Shown here: positions 14,502-17,970 of the stretch, piece after piece
How the letters are laid out: each line of letters begins with the position of its first letter
Position numbering within the stretch: position 1 is the first letter of the stretch
Source: an uncultured Opitutia bacterium
GTDB lineage: Bacteria; Verrucomicrobiota; Verrucomicrobiia; Opitutales; JABJCN01
NCBI GenBank assembly: GCA_913046175.1
Contig: CAJWSN010000010.1
Location: 1-17,970, forward strand
Reading direction: 5' to 3'
DNA: 17,970 nucleotides
Made by a program: the position numbers and the translations under genes
Notes under the pieces: model-generated
Database searches by the model: none
Seen by the model: the letters and a program-made list of their open reading frames with translations, nothing else
Told to the model about the DNA's origin: nothing

Positions 14502-14620
14502 AATTCATTGATTTTTGCCACCTGCCACACACCCCAGTGATCACAATTGGAATATATGCTGGAAATGGTGTCTTGAAAATTGCTATTAATATTCAAGCAC
14601 GTTAACTTTTGTTCCGGCAT
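14498..14620 (-). CDS. Small 40-residue ORF coupled to the radical SAM gene (hypothetical or relic)
   Basis: ATG at 14620 opens MPEQKLTCLNINSNFQDTIS followed by SIYSNCDHWGVWQVAKINEL, whose TGA overlaps the radical SAM ATG as ATGA. That overlap matches the four-base couplings between real genes in this window. The frame is also open further upstream to 14680 without a standard start, so this may be the tail of a decayed gene. There is no clear ribosome-binding site and I recognise no family. It could be a leader peptide, a relic, or chance. Confidence 0.35.
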   Translation of the reverse strand: MPEQKLTCLNINSNFQDTISSIYSNCDHWGVWQVAKINEL

Positions 14621-14711
14621 GGTGTTTTTATTGGTTAATTCAGGGTTATTTATTTGAAGCGTACAAGATTTAGGTCTCAGTCAGTGGATGGTTGAGTGTC
14701 TAGTGGCAGGG

Positions 14712-14736
14712 GCGCCAAAGTGTTGCTGATTGGCGC
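14712..14736. terminator. Inverted repeat after the methyltransferase gene
   Basis: GCGCCAA (14712-14718) and TTGGCGC (14730-14736) form a perfect 7-bp stem with an 11-base loop, 13 bases beyond the methyltransferase stop. G:C-rich, but no T-run follows on the minus strand. It may attenuate or stabilise the 3' end of the transcript. Confidence 0.4.
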
Positions 14737-14749
14737 AGGGCTCCATCCA

Positions 14750-15799
14750 TCAACCTGAATTTTCCCATTCAAAATTATTCCAGTTAGGTGACCCTTTCGC
14801 AATCCAGATTGAGGAGTCAGGCAGAATGGCATAACGCTCACCAAAACAATCCTGAACCGCCTTGACTACACCGCAGTGCACATGAGTTAACGGCTGGAGT
14901 TTGGGGGGCTGTAGTGGTGCCGGAACCGCTTCAATCACACCACTATTCACTCTAAATGAAGACCACGATGGGTTTCTTTTAATCGACATTTTCGCGGTGT
15001 TTTGTTCCCCGTTTCGATCAACAAAGGCTTGTTCCTCAGGGGTCAACTTATCGTAACGAACATCACAGTCATGGCCGCAAAAGGTGCCGTTTGGCTTAAG
15101 CTTGCTCCAGTAGGCCTCGATATCTTTTCGGGACATTGAATAACGATTATCAGCATCAATAAAAATAATGTCGAAGGAACGATCCTGAATGAAGGAAGCG
15201 GCTTTTAGAGGGTCGGTATGTATGGGGTGCACAACATCTTCCAATCCCAGAGTTCGGATATTCTCATGGAAATCCGTGTAGTTTTCTAGTGTGGTTGCGG
15301 TGGCTACGTCATCTTCCGAGTTTCGCCATCTGTCCACGCAGCACACCATCCCGTCCATCAGTCGTGCATATTCAGCGAAAAAGCCAGTTGAAGCGCCGCG
15401 ACAGGAGCCGATCTCCAAAATCCGGACGCCTCTCCGGTGCTTGCGAGTGGCCAAGAACTCGATCAAGGCGTGTCCATGCATCTCGGGGAAGTCGGCCTTG
15501 AAATTTGTTTCCACCTCGCGATTGGAGTAGATTCGCTTCGCTAAAGCCACAAGAGCCTTGCGGACCTCTTTAGAAGACCAGCTATGAATATTAAAATTGG
15601 CAGCAGACACTAAGTTAAATTCCTCGGGTGCCTGAAGGTCGCCCTTGATGTCACCAGGTGGGTTTAGCTCGCTTCTCAGTGATTGGGCTAATTGTGTTTG
15701 GCGAAGAGGAGGGAGACGATTCACGTGTGATGCCACTCGGTCTGATAGACGTTTCAGGGTGTCCGTCTTTGTCTGGGTTTTATTGTCCAGTGTCTTCAT
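14750..15799 (-). CDS. Class I SAM-dependent methyltransferase-like protein (Methyltransf_24 type)
   Basis: 349 residues. After ~120 residues without a recognised domain comes RGVRILEIGSCRGASTGFFAEY (SAM-binding motif I, E129-x-G131-x3-G135), VCCVDRWRNSED (motif II acidic residue), SFDIIFIDADNRYSMSRKDIEAYWSKLKPNG and GTFCGHDCD. This order is that of the methyltransferases found in glycan and cephalosporin-hydroxylase-like clusters. The last ~90 residues are extra and end in a Trp-rich stretch. It begins 14 bases after the stop of the radical SAM gene upstream, so the two are co-transcribed. O- or N-methylation of a glycan is the likely job, but no substrate can be read from the sequence. Confidence 0.82.
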   Translation of the reverse strand: MKTLDNKTQTKTDTLKRLSDRVASHVNRLPPLRQTQLAQSLRSELNPPGDIKGDLQAPEEFNLVSAANFNIHSWSSKEVRKALVALAKRIYSNREVETNFKADFPEMHGHALIEFLATRKHRRGVRILEIGSCRGASTGFFAEYARLMDGMVCCVDRWRNSEDDVATATTLENYTDFHENIRTLGLEDVVHPIHTDPLKAASFIQDRSFDIIFIDADNRYSMSRKDIEAYWSKLKPNGTFCGHDCDVRYDKLTPEEQAFVDRNGEQNTAKMSIKRNPSWSSFRVNSGVIEAVPAPLQPPKLQPLTHVHCGVVKAVQDCFGERYAILPDSSIWIAKGSPNWNNFEWENSG

Positions 15800-15813
15800 G
15801 GTGTCGAATGGGG

Positions 15814-17418
15814 TCAGGCTGTCATCGGTTTCGGCGCGGTGTTTGTCGGCATACGTTCGGCTGGAGTGGTCTTCATCGGCGGCGGAGCATCTCCCAGCAG
15901 TTTGCGCTTGAGGCGGATTTGAAAGAGGTCTTCGACATTATTACGTTGCTTAGGGCCGAATTTTGATTCGACGAGCTTGAGATAGTCGGGGTTTGAAAAA
16001 ATTTTGTGCCAGGCGTCGTCACGGAACTGAAGGACCTCGGCGGCGGAAAGATGCTTGGTGGGGAGGGGGAGGCAGTCGTAGGCGAGGAAGGCAAATCCCT
16101 CGTATTGTTTCGGGATTGTCCAGCCGTTCTTCTGGGCGGTGTAGTAGAGTGGGCTGCCGGGAAGAGCTTGGCAGGCATAGACATTGGTCATCTCGGTGTT
16201 CAGTTCCATGGCCAAGTCGCGGGTTTGGCAGAGGGAATTTAAATCGTCATCGGGGAAGCCGAAGATGAAGTTGCTGATAATGTTGATGCCGCTTTCGCGC
16301 ACGGTGTGGCAGACTTCGCGGATGTTGATTTCCTTGAAGGTGCCCTTGGAGACTTCCTTGCGAATGACTTGGTTGGCAGCCTCAATGCCAAGGCAGAACC
16401 ACTCTACGCCGGCCCGCCGGAAGAGGTCGAGGTGCTGGGGGCGAACGGTGTCTACGCGGGAGTAGGACCACATGCGATTTTGGTAACCACGGTCGATGAT
16501 GCCGTTGAGTAGTGGTTCGTAGTGGCGCTTATCGAGGAAGAACATCTCGTCGCTGAGCCGGATGGTCTCGACGCCGAGCTGGTTTAACTTCTCGAACTCG
16601 CGGAGCATCAGCTCGGGCGACCAGTAACGCATCATGGGGGAGTGAGCGGAGACGGTGTCCTCGGCATCGCTTGTGCGGTTGACGATGTTGATCATGCAGA
16701 AGTCGCACTTGAAGCGGCAGCCGAGCGAGGTGTAGAGGGCTGCGAAAGGGGTGCGGTTGCCGTGGTCAAAGCCGGCGTGCCAGAAATGCGAGCGGTATAA
16801 ATCGAGGGGGCGCTTATCGTAAGGCAGCAGGTCCCAGGCATAGCCGGGCAGGTCGATGTCCATGCGGGCCTGAGGGACAACCTGCTCGGGTGGGTTGAGG
16901 GTGGGGCGACCATGGAGTTTGTGGCCCACGCCGTGGGTCTTGAGGATGTCTTCATCGGCCAAGCTTGATGCAAGCAGGTTGTGGAGGGCGTAAACGCCTT
17001 CGTTGTAGAGGACGAGGTCGATGCCATCGTGGTCGGCCAGTACTTGCAGGGGCAGGGCGCTCACGTGGGAGCCAACGAAGCAGGTGCGGTACTCCGGATA
17101 CTGCTCGCGCAGGGTGTCGGCCAGCTCCGGCGTCACCGTGCGCGGATCCAGCTCGATGGCAGCTGAAAAATCCCCGAGCGCCTCCGCTGTCCTTCCAAGG
17201 GCGAGGTAGGCCTTTCCACGCTCGCTGAAAACCTCCACCGGAGTCTCTTTTGCAGCCAGGGCACTGCTGAAGAGCTCAACAGCCTGCTCAAGCTCTCCCT
17301 CGCTCACCAGCGCCCGGCCCTCATCAAGGAGAGAGTCAGCCTGCTCCTGCGGTCCGCAGGAAACCTGGGCAAGAAGGAAAAAAAACAGCGTGGAAAGGTT
17401 GAGAATAAAATGCTTCAT
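15814..17418 (-). CDS. Hybrid protein: exported TPR N-terminus joined to a B12-binding-type radical SAM protein
   Basis: 534 residues from ATG at 17418, with GGAAG ~7 bases upstream. Residues 1-21 are a hydrophobic signal sequence ending AQVSCGP, a poor lipobox. Residues ~28-92 form two TPR units ending AAIELDPR. At about 17,125-17,150 the sequence switches into YRTCFVGSHVSALPLQVLAD, the second half of a cobalamin-binding domain, with its first ~70 residues missing. A full radical SAM domain follows: C234-x3-C238-x2-C241 in TSLGCRFKCDFCMINIV, IRLSDEMFFLDKRHY, EWFCLGIEAANQVIRKEVSKG, NFIFGFPDDD and ALPGSPLYY. Such [4Fe-4S] enzymes are cytoplasmic, so a signal peptide on one makes no functional sense. 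The radical SAM part (to ~17,130) belongs to the glycan locus; the first ~92 residues look foreign. Confidence 0.8.
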   Translation of the reverse strand: MKHFILNLSTLFFFLLAQVSCGPQEQADSLLDEGRALVSEGELEQAVELFSSALAAKETPVEVFSERGKAYLALGRTAEALGDFSAAIELDPRTVTPELADTLREQYPEYRTCFVGSHVSALPLQVLADHDGIDLVLYNEGVYALHNLLASSLADEDILKTHGVGHKLHGRPTLNPPEQVVPQARMDIDLPGYAWDLLPYDKRPLDLYRSHFWHAGFDHGNRTPFAALYTSLGCRFKCDFCMINIVNRTSDAEDTVSAHSPMMRYWSPELMLREFEKLNQLGVETIRLSDEMFFLDKRHYEPLLNGIIDRGYQNRMWSYSRVDTVRPQHLDLFRRAGVEWFCLGIEAANQVIRKEVSKGTFKEINIREVCHTVRESGINIISNFIFGFPDDDLNSLCQTRDLAMELNTEMTNVYACQALPGSPLYYTAQKNGWTIPKQYEGFAFLAYDCLPLPTKHLSAAEVLQFRDDAWHKIFSNPDYLKLVESKFGPKQRNNVEDLFQIRLKRKLLGDAPPPMKTTPAERMPTNTAPKPMTA

Positions 17419-17558
17419 CGCGATGCTTCCGGACTTTGCGCCCATTTATTTATACACAGGAAAGACCTCCCACCCTCAGGGAGAAATCAACACCTGCGGG
17501 CGGCTGTGGTATTCTTCTGGAAGCTTAAACACTTTCCTGACTGATTCGAGCGAGCAAA

Positions 17559-17970
17559 ATGGAACTGGATAAAACTGCTGTCATCTTCGTGGGCTATCAG
17601 AACGACTACTTCTCCGATGAGGGAATTCTTCGTGCCGTGATAGAAGAATCGGACCGGACCAACCGGATCCTTGAAAACAGCATCCGCATTGTCGAGGGAC
17701 TGAAGGACAGCGCTGCAACCATGATCCAGACTCCTATCGTCTTCACAGAGGATTACAGTGAGCTGGTCAACCCGGTCGGAATCCTGAAGACCATCGCCGA
17801 GGTGAAGGCCTTCCAGGCCGGTACACCTGGCGGTGACATTATTCCCCAGTTCAAGGCCTTTGGTGATCGCATCATCACTGTCGAGGGCAAACGTGGGCTG
17901 AATGCCTTCGCCAGTACCGAGCTTGACGACACCCTCAAGGACCGCGGAATTGAGCAGGTGATTCTCAGTG
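17559..17970 (+). CDS. Isochorismatase-like cysteine hydrolase, 3'-truncated by window edge
   Basis: 137 codons from ATG at 17559, open to the window edge. TAVIFVGYQNDYF aligns with the family's LLVIDMQNDF opening, FQAGTPGGDIIPQF with the central block, and VEGKRGLNAFASTELDDTL with the Lys-bearing strand. The next block, with the nucleophilic Cys, is outside. At the usual catalytic Asp position (before Met-Gln) the residue is Gly, so this may be a divergent subfamily. Family members hydrolyse isochorismate, nicotinamide or ureido amides. Codons end mostly in C or G, unlike the central operons. It is divergent from the TPR/signal-peptide start at 17418, with 140 bases between, and probably shares that part's foreign origin. 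Confidence 0.8.
   Translation, partial: MELDKTAVIFVGYQNDYFSDEGILRAVIEESDRTNRILENSIRIVEGLKDSAATMIQTPIVFTEDYSELVNPVGILKTIAEVKAFQAGTPGGDIIPQFKAFGDRIITVEGKRGLNAFASTELDDTLKDRGIEQVILS

Noticed and set aside
17467..17483. CTCCC/GGGAG hairpin in the divergent gap before the isochorismatase-like gene
   Set aside because: Only a 5-bp stem with no T-run and no position suggesting an operator or terminator.
1..17970. CRISPR arrays, tRNA or rRNA genes, insertion sequences, transposases
   Set aside because: No regularly spaced repeats, no cloverleaf or rRNA blocks, and no transposase motifs were seen on either strand.

Overview
The core of this window (about 450 to 17,130) is a surface-polysaccharide locus from a Gram-negative-type environmental bacterium. 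I cannot name the phylum. The evidence is the gene content: a nucleotide-sugar dehydrogenase, an extended SDR epimerase/decarboxylase, a sugar 3,4-ketoisomerase, a sugar aminotransferase, glucose-1-phosphate thymidylyltransferase, a GT61 glycosyltransferase and two radical SAM proteins. Base composition is mixed, roughly balanced in the centre. Both ends look foreign. The left ~450 bases are extremely AT-rich and carry the thyA end and folA of another genome. The right ~820 bases carry a TPR/signal-peptide N-terminus and an isochorismatase-like gene with strongly C/G-ending codons. At each end a reading frame runs through the change, giving two implausible hybrid proteins (GT2::ThyA and exported TPR::radical SAM). 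Assembly chimerism or illegitimate recombination is the likely cause. 

Layout: folA (partial, -) and thyA tail; GT2 start fragment (-); a 430-base divergent intergenic region; a rightward operon 1025-5892 (nucleotide-sugar dehydrogenase, SDR epimerase, FdtA/QdtA-like ketoisomerase, TPR-GT61 glycosyltransferase). It converges on a leftward operon read from 12850 to 5924: rmlA/rfbA, acyl carrier protein, KAS III, SDR ketoreductase, GNAT acyltransferase, PhyH dioxygenase, crotonyl-CoA carboxylase/reductase (CCR) homologue, MaoC hydratase, sugar aminotransferase. These nine genes are spaced at most a few bases apart or overlap, except for about 23 bases after rmlA. Further right, all leftward, are a decayed radical SAM start, a radical SAM/SPASM-type gene, a small overlapping ORF, a class I methyltransferase and a B12-type radical SAM protein whose N-terminus has been replaced.

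The most interesting system is the leftward operon. It embeds a complete miniature acyl-chain factory (ACP, KAS III with intact Cys-His-Asn, ketoreductase, hydratase, CCR with CO2-pocket residues apparently kept, Fe(II)/2-oxoglutarate hydroxylase, GNAT) in the pathway for a dTDP-3-amino-3,6-dideoxyhexose (RmlA, 3,4-ketoisomerase, aminotransferase). My inference is that it makes an unusual hydroxylated, possibly alkyl-branched, short acyl group on a dedicated ACP and transfers it to the 3-amino group of the sugar before the sugar enters a surface glycan. KAS III/ACP/reductase sets that make 3-hydroxybutyryl caps on amino sugars are known, for example modified viosamine on Pseudomonas syringae flagellin, and anthrose carries a related acyl group. 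I do not know of a described sugar-acyl set that includes a CCR and a PhyH enzyme.
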